Shown here in pieces: positions 34,427 through 42,237 of a DNA stretch of 50,248 bases (positions within the stretch are counted from its first letter, which is position 1; each line of letters begins with the position of its first letter). The notes beneath the pieces are model-generated. The model searched no databases, was not told the DNA's origin, and saw nothing but the letters and a program-made list of their open reading frames with translations. Both the position numbers and the translations under genes were made by a program. The stretch comes from Bacillota bacterium (lineage in GTDB: Bacteria; Bacillota; UBA4882; UBA8346), in contig JAEZCE010000048.1 in NCBI GenBank assembly GCA_023429995.1, forward strand, positions 1-50,248, given 5' to 3'.

Positions 34427-37069
34427 ATGTTAAATTTTTTGAATGAATTATGGGATACCAATTTACGCGAAGTCAAGAATCTTCGCAAGCGGATTGTAGG
34501 CATTAATGAACTGGAAGCTGAATTTATCAAACTTTCCGATGAACAGTTACGGGCAAAAACAGCCGAATTCAAAGAACGTTTGGCCGCGGGAGAAACTCTC
34601 GACGATTTGTTGCCGGAAGCCTTCGCCACCGTCAGGGAGGCCGCCAAACGGACCTTAAAACAGCGTCATTTTGATGTCCAATTAATGGGTGGTATCGTCC
34701 TTCATGAAGGAAAAATAGCCGAGATGAAAACCGGTGAAGGAAAAACCTTGGTCGCCACATTACCGGTCTATTTAAATGCTTTAACCGGCAAAGGGGTTCA
34801 TGTGGTTACGGTCAATGATTATCTGGCCAAACGCGATAGTGATTGGATGGGCCGGATTTACCGTTTCCTGGGGCTTTCAGTCGGCGTGATTCTTCATTCG
34901 TTAAACGCCGAGGAAAGGCGGGCCGCCTACCATGCGGACATTACTTACGGCACCAACAATGAGTTCGGTTTTGACTATTTACGGGACAATATGGCTTTTT
35001 CCGTTGAGGAAATGGTTCAACGTGAGCTCCATTACGCAATTGTCGACGAAGTCGATAGTATTTTAATCGATGAAGCCCGGACTCCCTTGATCATTTCCGG
35101 TCAGGCGGAGGAATCCACGGATCTTTACTATAAATTTGCCAGAATCGCGCCAAAGCTACGGATTGAAGAGGATTATACCGTCGATGAAAAAGCCCACACC
35201 GTTGCCGTTACCGAGGAAGGCGTGGCCAAGGTTGAACAGATGGTTGGCGTGGAGAATCTTTATGATGACCAAAATACCGACATGGTCCACCATTTGAATC
35301 AGGCTCTTAAAGCCAAAGAATTGATGAAGCGGGATCGCGACTATGTGGTCAAAGACGGTGAAGTTATTATTGTTGATGAATTCACCGGGCGTTTAATGTT
35401 CGGACGCCGTTACAGCGAAGGCCTTCATCAAGCGATTGAAGCGAAGGAAGGGGTCAAAATTGAAAATGAAAGTCAAACGCTGGCGACCATAACCTTCCAA
35501 AATTATTTCCGGATGTATGATAAATTAGCCGGTATGACCGGTACCGCGGAAACCGAAGAAGCGGAATTCAGGAAAATTTATAAATTGCCGGTAACCGTCA
35601 TGCCGACCAATTTGGATATGGTCAGGGCGGACCATCCCGATGTGATCTATAAAACCGAATCCGGTAAATTTAGGGCAGTTGTCGATGAAATCGCGGCCAT
35701 TCACGAAACGGGCCGTCCGGTCCTGGTAGGTACCATCTCCATCGAAAAGTCGGAAGTCTTAAGTGGAATGTTGAAACGTCGCGGCATTCCCCACCAGGTA
35801 TTGAATGCCAAATACCATGAAAAGGAAGCCGAAATCATCGCCCAAGCCGGCCGTTCGGAGTCGGTGACCATCGCTACCAACATGGCCGGCCGTGGCACCG
35901 ATATTGTGCTCGGCGGCAGCCCCGAGTTTTTAGCCAGGGATATCCTGCGTTCCCGGGGTATTGAACCGGAACAGGCCACGGATGAAGAGTATCAGATGAC
36001 TTTGGCGGAAGCCAAAAAAATTACCGAGGGGGATCACCAGAAGGTCATTACAGCCGGTGGTTTGCATATCATTGGTACTGAACGGCATGAGAGCCGCCGT
36101 ATTGACAATCAGTTGCGGGGACGCGCCGGCCGCCAGGGAGATCCGGGTTCCAGCCGCTTCTTTGTGGCGATGGAAGATGATTTAATGCGGCTTTTCGGGG
36201 GCGAAACGATTTCGGGCCTGATGGAACGGCTTGGCTGGACCGAAGACATGCCCATCGAGCATAAAGCCATTGCCAATAGGATCGAAACCGCTCAACGCAA
36301 AGTTGAGAGCAGAAACTTTGAAATCCGCAAACATGTGCTTGATTATGATGATGTCCTGAATAAACAAAGGGAAATCATTTATGAGCTGCGCCGGAAACTT
36401 TTGTTTGGTGAAGATATCCATGAAAAAGTGCTCGAGATGTTCGACGATGTCATCCGGCAGTTGATGGAAGTCTATACCAATGAAAAGGTTATTCCGGAAG
36501 AGTGGGATTTGGAAGGCCTTTTGCAGGCGCTCTCTATCAACCTTCTGCCGCAGCAGTCAATTTCTTTGGAGGAAATTGCCAAAGCCAATTACGAAGAACT
36601 CCATGAGATAATCCATAGCCGGGCCACGGAATTTTACGAGGATAAAGAAGAGGCCATCGGTACCGAATACCTCAGGGAAATCGAAAGACGGGTCATGCTT
36701 CAAACGATTGATACCAATTGGATGAGTCATTTGGAGGCTATGGATGACTTGAAGGAAGGAATAGGCCTCCGGGCATACGCTCAGAATGACCCGCTGGTTG
36801 CTTATAAGATTGAAGCTTACCAAATGTTTAAGGAAATGCGGGATAACATCAATGAGGAAGTTATCCGGGTTCTCAGTAAATTTCAATTGGTCTCCGAGGA
36901 GAAAATCGTTAAGAAACCGAAAATCCGCAATATTGCCACAAATTTGAATGAAGACGGCACAACGGCGGTTCACCAACGAACGGTAGGGAAGAAAGTAGGC
37001 CGAAACGATCCCTGCCCTTGCGGAAGCGGTAAAAAGTACAAAAAATGCTGCGGCCAGTCAGCGGGATGA
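34427..37069 (+). CDS. secA: Preprotein translocase ATPase SecA
   Basis: 880 residues. Helicase-like motor with Walker A (EMKTGEGKTLVATLP, about residue 100), DEVDSILIDEARTPLIISG, VGTISIEKSE, TNMAGRGTDI and GRAGRQGDPG, then the helical scaffold, and a C-terminal zinc-binding tail GRNDPCPCGSGKKYKKCCG (Cys-x-Cys-x8-Cys-Cys) that contacts SecB or ribosomes in the family. It drives protein export through SecYEG. ATG 34427 follows a GGGGTG-containing leader. prfB follows in the same direction, a pairing widely conserved in Bacillota. Confidence 0.97.
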   Translation: MLNFLNELWDTNLREVKNLRKRIVGINELEAEFIKLSDEQLRAKTAEFKERLAAGETLDDLLPEAFATVREAAKRTLKQRHFDVQLMGGIVLHEGKIAEMKTGEGKTLVATLPVYLNALTGKGVHVVTVNDYLAKRDSDWMGRIYRFLGLSVGVILHSLNAEERRAAYHADITYGTNNEFGFDYLRDNMAFSVEEMVQRELHYAIVDEVDSILIDEARTPLIISGQAEESTDLYYKFARIAPKLRIEEDYTVDEKAHTVAVTEEGVAKVEQMVGVENLYDDQNTDMVHHLNQALKAKELMKRDRDYVVKDGEVIIVDEFTGRLMFGRRYSEGLHQAIEAKEGVKIENESQTLATITFQNYFRMYDKLAGMTGTAETEEAEFRKIYKLPVTVMPTNLDMVRADHPDVIYKTESGKFRAVVDEIAAIHETGRPVLVGTISIEKSEVLSGMLKRRGIPHQVLNAKYHEKEAEIIAQAGRSESVTIATNMAGRGTDIVLGGSPEFLARDILRSRGIEPEQATDEEYQMTLAEAKKITEGDHQKVITAGGLHIIGTERHESRRIDNQLRGRAGRQGDPGSSRFFVAMEDDLMRLFGGETISGLMERLGWTEDMPIEHKAIANRIETAQRKVESRNFEIRKHVLDYDDVLNKQREIIYELRRKLLFGEDIHEKVLEMFDDVIRQLMEVYTNEKVIPEEWDLEGLLQALSINLLPQQSISLEEIAKANYEELHEIIHSRATEFYEDKEEAIGTEYLREIERRVMLQTIDTNWMSHLEAMDDLKEGIGLRAYAQNDPLVAYKIEAYQMFKEMRDNINEEVIRVLSKFQLVSEEKIVKKPKIRNIATNLNEDGTTAVHQRTVGKKVGRNDPCPCGSGKKYKKCCGQSAG

Positions 37070-37090
37070 TTGATGAATGGGTGGAGAATA

Positions 37091-37150
37091 CAGAATTCAG
37101 GAGTCAGAAGCCAGGATTTGGACGGATTTTATTCTAGTTTCTGAATTCTG
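37091..37150. repeat. Short inverted repeat between secA and prfB
   Basis: CAGAATTCAG (37091-37100) and CTGAATTCTG (37141-37150) are inverted copies and are followed or preceded by loosely complementary bases (GAGTCAGAA against TTCTAGTTT). The sequence style (repeats of CAG/GAATTC/AGGA units) resembles intergenic filler repeats seen in some clostridial genomes. Function is unknown; RNA pairing between secA and prfB is possible. Confidence 0.5.
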
Positions 37151-37181
37151 GATCCTATAATACTTTGATGAGGTGATGATT

Positions 37182-38289
37182 GTGATTGAAGCCAGTGAAT
37201 TAAGAAATCGTTTGGGTGGATTAAAAAAGCGTTTGTCGGAATTAAGGGAATATCTTTGATTTAGCTAAAAAAAGCGAACGCATTGATGAATTGAGTGTTG
37301 AGGCCGGAGATCCCAATTTATGGAATGATCCGGCGAATGCTCAAAAGATTTTGCAGGAGATGACCACCTTAAAAAATCAAGTCGAGCAAATCCAGCGCCT
37401 GGAGGAACAGGAGGCAGATTTGTCCGGATTGCTTGATATGGCGGTTTCCGAAAATGAAGAGGAACTTTTCACCGACATCGAAAGTGGAATCGGCCGGCTT
37501 GAAAAGATTGTGGACGGGTTGGAGCTATCCAACATGCTCGGCAAGGAGTTCGACCGTTTTAATACCTATCTGACCATTCATCCGGGCGCAGGCGGCACGG
37601 AATCCCAGGATTGGGCGGAGATGCTGCTTCGAATGTATGTGAGATGGGCGGAGCGCCATGGTTTTAAAGTCGAGTTTCTGGACTTCCAACCGGGAGATGA
37701 GGCCGGGGTTAAGAGTGTTACGCTTTATATCGGCGGTGAAAATGCTTTTGGATATTTAAGGAGCGAAAAAGGCGTCCATCGTCTGGTGCGGATTTCACCG
37801 TTCGACGCCTCGGGACGAAGACATACCTCCTTCTCTTCCGTGGATATCGTCCCGGAAATTGACGATACCATTGACGTTGAAATTCGGCCGGAAGATTTGA
37901 AAGTGGATACCTACCGCTCCAGCGGAGCCGGGGGACAGCACGTCAATAAAACCGAATCGGCAATCCGGATCACCCATATACCAACCGGCATTGTGGTTGC
38001 TTGCCAAAACGAGCGTTCCCAATTTCAAAACCGTGACCGCGCCATGCAGATGTTACGGGCCAAAATTTATGAATTGCGGCGTGAGGAACAGGAAGCCAAA
38101 ATGGCTAAGATAAAAGGAGAATATTCCGAAATCGCTTGGGGAAACCAGATACGGTCCTATGTATTTTGTCCTTATACCATGGTCAAGGATCACCGGACCG
38201 AGGCGGAAACAGGGAATATTCAAGGAGTTATGGATGGCGAACTCGACCCGTTTATCGAAGCTTATTTACGATCCGCTCTGAATAAGTAA
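37182..38289 (+). CDS. prfB: Peptide chain release factor 2 with programmed +1 frameshift
   Basis: 368 residues when read as GTG 37182 to CTT 37254-37256, skip T 37257, then on from GAT 37258. The in-frame TGA (37257-37259) after TATCTT is the classic autoregulatory site: low RF2 leaves the stop unread and favours the shift. The product has the RISPFDASGRRHTSF recognition region with the SPF tripeptide for UGA/UAA reading and the catalytic GGQ in SSGAGGQHVNKTES (near residue 249). The internal Shine-Dalgarno element is only AGGGAA instead of AGGGGG. A GAGGTG-type ribosome site precedes the start. Confidence 0.95.
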
Positions 38290-38351
38290 AGACAGTTTAG
38301 AGATTGGGCAAGTTACTTTCCGGGTTCATGTTAAATATTGATAGGGATACC

Positions 38352-38389
38352 AAACTCTGGTTACACTAAGTGACCGGAGTTTATTTTTT
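38352..38389 (+). terminator. Rho-independent terminator after prfB
   Basis: AAACTC-T-GGTTAC (38352-38364) pairs with GTGACC-G-GAGTTT ending at 38382, followed by ATTTTTT. It ends the secA-prfB transcript. Confidence 0.8.
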
Positions 38390-38407
38390 GGTGGCGGGAG
38401 TTTATCC

Positions 38408-40042
38408 TTGATGAACCGAAATATACATTACCGAAGGGTATTAATTCTTTTCGGCCTCCTATTTGTGATTTTCAGCGCGCTGTTGGTCCGCTTGATTATC
38501 ATTCAGCTCTGCCGCTATCCGGAATACTCCAGGATGGCTGCGGCGCAGCGTCAGATTCCGCTGGTGAAAAATGTACTGAAAGGGGCATTTTTTGATCGCC
38601 ACGGCAAAGCGCTGCGGGGGACCGGCGAAACCTGGTACTTACTGATCAAAAAAACAACCCCTTTCCGGAGAAAGATGATAGCCGGAAAACTGGGACCTTT
38701 GACGGCTGGTAATTTCGAAGAAAAGTATTCTCAAAATCAGGAACAGTCTTTTTGGATATATCCAAAACCCTTAAGCAATGGGCAAATCACCGCCATTTGT
38801 TCTTTAGGTCTACCGGAATGCAAAATCGTTGGGGGCCAGGCGCGGAAAGATCGTTATCCGGGGATTGCCTGGCATATTCTGGGCATCAATGATAACGGTC
38901 GCGGATTGTCCGGACTGGAAAGCCTCTATCAAAATTTTTTATATGGCGCCGGGAATTATGGATCTATTTTTACCTTAAATGATGGAGAAAAAGGATATTT
39001 TCCAGGGCTGGGTTTACGTTTCCGAAGTAATCCCAATCCCTCCGGCGTGGTATTGACCATTGATTCCCGGATACAACGGATCGCCGAGGGAGTCCTGGGT
39101 AAGCACGGAATAACCGGCGCTATTGTGATCCTGAACGTGCAAAACGGAGAGATATTGGCCATGTGCAGCCGGCCGTTCCTTGACCCCGCAGGAGAAAACT
39201 CTATGGAAAATCTCCCCTATCTCAACCGGGCGGTATCCGCTTATCATCCCGGGTCTATTTTTAAACTGGTAACCTTAAGCGCCGGGCTTGATAACGGTCT
39301 TTTGGATCCGGATGAATATTTTGAAGATCCCGGATTTTATCAAACCGGCGATAAACGCTGGCGGTGTATAACCTCAAATGGGGGACACGGCGTGATCAGT
39401 CTCACGGAAGCGCTGGCATATTCCTGTAACCCGGTCTTCATTCAAATTGCCCTGAGATTAAAACCAAAGTTAATTTTGGATTATGCAGAGCGGTTTGGCC
39501 TGGATCAGCCTTTAAATATTGGTTTGCAAGATGAATCATGGGGTAAGCTGCCTTCGGGAATCGGTTTTTCCGATGGGGATATTGCCAACCTGGTCCTGGG
39601 TCAGGGTGATGTTTACACGACACCTTTACAGATCGCTTCTTTGGTTCAAACCATCGCCAATAACGGAGTTCGATGTCAGCCCCGGCTGGTGCTGGGAACG
39701 ATTGAAAAAGGGAATGAGGTCAGTAAACTAAACCCGGTTTCAAAGAAACGGATCATTAAAACGGAAACTGCGCTGCAAGTCAAGGAGATGATGACTGCGG
39801 TAGTAACCTTTGGAACCGGAAAATTTGCCCGGCTTCCCCGGGGAGTAGCCGGAAAAACAGGTACAGCACAGGTAAATAACGATTTAGAGGGGCCATCCCA
39901 TGCGTGGTTTGCCGGTTTTACCCCTGTGAACCGTCCCCAATATGTAGCCGTTGTATTTTGTGAACAGGGGTCTTCCGGCGCTGAATCGGCCGCGCCTTTG
40001 TTTAAAGAAGTTATGGAGAAAGTTACCAAGATAGCAGACTAG
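38408..40042 (+). CDS. Class B penicillin-binding protein (FtsI/SpoVD/PBP2-like)
   Basis: 544 residues. One N-terminal membrane helix (about 10-30), a reduced dimerisation/pedestal region, and a transpeptidase domain with all three active-site motifs: SIFK (catalytic Ser near residue 283, in YHPGSIFKL), SCN (in LAYSCNPVF) and KTG (near 480, GVAGKTGTAQ). It cross-links peptidoglycan on the outer face of the membrane. It is shorter than vegetative FtsI and lies directly before sigK, which makes a sporulation role (cortex or engulfment) possible but unproven. The start is TTG 38408 or ATG 38411 behind GGGAG. Confidence 0.85.
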   Translation: MMNRNIHYRRVLILFGLLFVIFSALLVRLIIIQLCRYPEYSRMAAAQRQIPLVKNVLKGAFFDRHGKALRGTGETWYLLIKKTTPFRRKMIAGKLGPLTAGNFEEKYSQNQEQSFWIYPKPLSNGQITAICSLGLPECKIVGGQARKDRYPGIAWHILGINDNGRGLSGLESLYQNFLYGAGNYGSIFTLNDGEKGYFPGLGLRFRSNPNPSGVVLTIDSRIQRIAEGVLGKHGITGAIVILNVQNGEILAMCSRPFLDPAGENSMENLPYLNRAVSAYHPGSIFKLVTLSAGLDNGLLDPDEYFEDPGFYQTGDKRWRCITSNGGHGVISLTEALAYSCNPVFIQIALRLKPKLILDYAERFGLDQPLNIGLQDESWGKLPSGIGFSDGDIANLVLGQGDVYTTPLQIASLVQTIANNGVRCQPRLVLGTIEKGNEVSKLNPVSKKRIIKTETALQVKEMMTAVVTFGTGKFARLPRGVAGKTGTAQVNNDLEGPSHAWFAGFTPVNRPQYVAVVFCEQGSSGAESAAPLFKEVMEKVTKIAD

Positions 40043-40129
40043 CACTTTCAATGCCGCCGGCACATAGGCTATGATACACCCAAAGTTCGGGCGCACCCAA
40101 TAAAACCTATGGAGGTGGCATGAAAATAG

Positions 40130-40846
40130 ATGGTTATTCCCATCTTAGGGCCGTTGATAGAAGTTGTATTAACCGGCTTTTTTTATCTTTTCGGTTATAT
40201 TTCAAACAATAATGTTTTTCCCCTTCCATTGACAGAGGAAGAAGAAAGCGCCTTATTGGCCAGGTTAGAACAGGGAGATGAGGAAGCCCGCAACATTTTA
40301 ATTGAGCGTAACCTAAGATTAGTCGCCCATATTGTCAAGAAATTTGACAGTACCGGGGAGGATGTCGATGACTTAATTTCCATCGGTACCATAGGTTTAA
40401 TTAAAGGAATCGGAACCTTTAAACGGAATCGTAATACCAGGCTAGCCACTTATGCTGCCCGCTGCATCGAAAATGAGATATTAATGCACTTACGGACGAT
40501 CAAGAAAAATAAAAACGATCTGCTGCTTTATGATTCCATCGGTTCAGATAAAGAGGGCAATGAAATCACTTTACTCGATATCCTGGATACCGGGGCCGAA
40601 ATAGTTTCCGAACAAGTAGAAATGAAACTGGAGGAGGAAAAACTAAAAGAGAGAATAGCGCTTCTCACGAAAAGAGAACGCAAAGTAATCGAATTACGGT
40701 ACGGATTGGTTGACGGAATAAATAAAACCCAGCGGGAAATTTCAAAATTATTGGGAATTTCGCGTTCTTATGTTTCACGGATCGAAAAAAAGGCTTTGCG
40801 AAAATTGTTTTCGGATCTCAATATCTGTGACGGCAATGAAGATTAG
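40130..40846 (+). CDS. sigK: Sporulation sigma factor sigma-K
   Basis: 238 residues, uninterrupted (no skin-type element). An N-terminal hydrophobic pro-sequence (residues about 4-24) matches pro-sigma-K, which is cleaved at the forespore membrane late in sporulation. Region 2 (NLRLVAHIVKKFDSTGEDVDDLISIGTIGLIKGIGTF, TRLATYAARCIENEILMHLR) and region 4 (LTKRERKVIELRYGL, REISKLLGISRSYVSRIEKKALRKL) are complete. ATG 40130 is in frame; the GGAGGTGG site at 40111-40118 sits better before an out-of-frame ATG at 40120, an oddity that may reduce translation. It would drive mother-cell genes for coat and cortex. Confidence 0.95.
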   Translation: MVIPILGPLIEVVLTGFFYLFGYISNNNVFPLPLTEEEESALLARLEQGDEEARNILIERNLRLVAHIVKKFDSTGEDVDDLISIGTIGLIKGIGTFKRNRNTRLATYAARCIENEILMHLRTIKKNKNDLLLYDSIGSDKEGNEITLLDILDTGAEIVSEQVEMKLEEEKLKERIALLTKRERKVIELRYGLVDGINKTQREISKLLGISRSYVSRIEKKALRKLFSDLNICDGNED

Positions 40847-40904
40847 AAAAATTTGGTATACGAATTGTGTATAGATTGACTCCGGGTTGGCTACTCTATA
40901 ATCA

Positions 40905-41440
40905 GAGATTTGTAGTAGCCGAGGCGCAGATTGATAACGGCTCCGTCATTAACGGCCTAAGGCCGCGCGACCTGATGCGTCAAATGCGCATCCCAGGGTC
41001 GTTATCAGTCGAGCAACTGATTGGTGTGGGTTCTAATTGCAAGACCACGCGCGCTTCACAATTGGTAATTTATTGTGCTCACGCGATGGATCCATACCGG
41101 TCTGCGTCAGATTGTACGGGTTGGGCCAACTTATTACGGTAGTCCAAAAAATTGTTTTTTACAGTTTTCGATTGCCGTGGTAGGGAAACTTAGGCCGTAT
41201 AGTCGGGCCCAGATTGTCCTTGGAGCGAAAGGGTTTGTTTGCAGCCGTAAGCACGCTGGCGTGATTTGGTTGCAGGCAGATCCCTAAGTTTCAATGGCAG
41301 TCGGTCAAAGGTTATCGTAGTACGTGTAATGGGTGTTTGTAGCCGTCAATATCGGTTGCAGGTATCCACGTAACGTGGTGCGGTAGCCGGAGATAAAGTT
41401 ACTGCAAGTCTCTTTTACTTAGCAATAACGATATAAACTG
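40905..41440 (+). ncRNA. Large structured non-coding RNA candidate (OLE-like size and complexity)
   Basis: About 540-650 nt, visibly GC-richer than its flanks and packed with complementary pairs. Examples: GATTGATAA (40929-40937) with TTATCAGTC (41002-41010), enclosing CGGCC-TAA-GGCCG (40953-40965), GATGCG/CGCATC (40974-40979, 40987-40992) and CGACC/GGTCG. Further on, GATTGCC (41170-41176) pairs with GGCAGTC (41296-41302) and, nested, GAAACTTAGG (41185-41194) with CCTAAGTTTC (41283-41292), enclosing CACGC-TG-GCGTG. CCACG-TAA-CGTGG follows near 41370. A promoter-like TTGACT-15-TATAAT (40876-40902) lies just upstream. Open frames here lack ribosome sites. Best class guess is OLE RNA (large RNA of anaerobic and extremophilic Bacillota); GOLLD or ROOL are less likely away from phage and tRNA genes. 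Strand follows the promoter. Confidence 0.65.
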
Positions 41441-41529
41441 GCATAATCATCATTAAAGGTAAAATATAGCTGTTTATCTGGATATTTAAACCTTGTTTTA
41501 AAAATCAATATCCTGTATTATATAAACAT

Positions 41530-41564
41530 AGTCCCTAATTGTACGGGTTATTGTTTTAGGGACT
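41530..41564. other. Perfect hairpin, possible 3' boundary of the large RNA
   Basis: AGTCCCTAA (41530-41538) pairs with TTAGGGACT (41556-41564) around 17 nt. No T tract follows, so it may be a processing or stability element rather than an intrinsic terminator. Confidence 0.5.
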
Positions 41565-41578
41565 TCTAGAGTATTCTC

Positions 41579-41750
41579 TTGACGCAGACGTCGGCGGACA
41601 GGCGGATGCTCACTCCACCTAGGGCCAAGCCGGCACCCAAAGTGGCTGAACGTCTAGGTTTTGGTTTTAAATGCTTTTTAGTTTTTAGCTTTTTGGTTTT
41701 TTTGGTTTTTCGGTTTTACAGTTTTACAGTTTTACCCTTATAATATTATG
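41579..41750. other. GC-rich structured module followed by T-rich low-complexity DNA
   Basis: 41579-41662 is GC-rich with internal pairing (AGACGT at 41586-41591 with ACGTCT near 41651; further GGC/GCC pairs). It opens with TTGACGCAGAC, repeated at 45978-45988. From 41663 to about 41740 comes a T-rich stretch with repeated GGTTTT and three TTTTACAG-like units. No protein gene fits. It may be a second small RNA or an inserted repeat; I cannot name it. Confidence 0.4.
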
Positions 41751-41762
41751 TTTTTTACATAG

Positions 41763-41788
41763 GCCACCATCCGGTGGTTATTTTTTTT
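41763..41788 (+). terminator. Rho-independent terminator before the T-box unit
   Basis: GCCACC (41763-41768) pairs with GGTGGT (41773-41778) across a 4-nt loop, followed by TATTTTTTTT. It ends rightward transcription from the large-RNA region and isolates the T-box promoter. Confidence 0.8.
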
Positions 41789-41808
41789 GTTTAAAAACTC
41801 AAAGTACC

Positions 41809-41837
41809 TTGACGTAGAGGCTAAAATTTGATAAAAT
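41809..41837 (+). promoter_or_regulatory. Promoter of the second T-box leader
   Basis: TTGACG (41809-41814), 17-bp spacer, TAAAAT (41832-41837). Transcription would start near 41844, immediately before the T-box Stem I. Confidence 0.65.
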
Positions 41838-41843
41838 TTTTCA

Positions 41844-42166
41844 AAATACTTTAAATGCATTGATTGGGAATACACATTGGAATAAGGGTCAACCCAAAAA
41901 GTTGGTAGAAGAGAGCTGTTGGTTGGTGCGAAACAGTGTGGCTTAACCGTTGTGAACTCACCCAGGAGCAGTCGTCTGAAAGCCATGGTAAAGGGTGGCA
42001 AGTAGGTCCGGCCGGTTGCTTACCGTTATCAAGAGAAGGCATTCGTTTTTTCGGGTGCCGTCAAGTGGGCGAGCGTATTTGTAACACCTTGCCAAAACGG
42101 AGTGGTACCACGGAAGTTAAAAGCTTTCGTCTCATGCAGCAATGCACGGAGATGAAAGCTTTTTTT
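41844..42166 (+). ncRNA. T-box leader upstream of a TIM-barrel/AMP-ligase fusion gene
   Basis: T-box sequence GGAGTGGTACCACGG (42099-42113) is followed by a 13-bp terminator: AAGCTTTCGTCTC (42121-42133) with GAGATGAAAGCTT (42149-42161) and a T run to 42166. Stem I features are clear: AGAGAGCTGTTGGTTGGTGCG near 41910 and GAACTCACCCAGGAGCAG near 41954-41971, as in typical leaders. By alignment with the tyrS layout (codon, one base, GAAC) the specifier would be TTG at 41950-41952 (Leu), but this is uncertain; TGT one base on cannot be excluded. The controlled gene starts at 42238. Confidence 0.9.
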
Positions 42167-42237
42167 ATAACTTAGATCGTAAATTAAACGTGTCCCCTGG
42201 GCCGTTTATGCGTGCGAACGCAAAAGGAGGAAACAAC

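Noticed and set aside
40130..40846. Interruption of sigK by a skin-like element
   Set aside because: The reading frame is continuous through regions 2 and 4; no recombinase gene is near.
40867..41287. Two overlapping + strand open frames (91 and 70 codons) in the large-RNA region
   Set aside because: No ribosome sites, no recognisable family, and they lie across strongly base-paired DNA; GC-richness explains the lack of stops.
41579..41665. SRP RNA, tmRNA or c-di-GMP riboswitch in the GC-rich module
   Set aside because: The hallmark sequences of these RNAs (SRP tetraloop region, tmRNA ends, c-di-GMP receptor motif) are not present.
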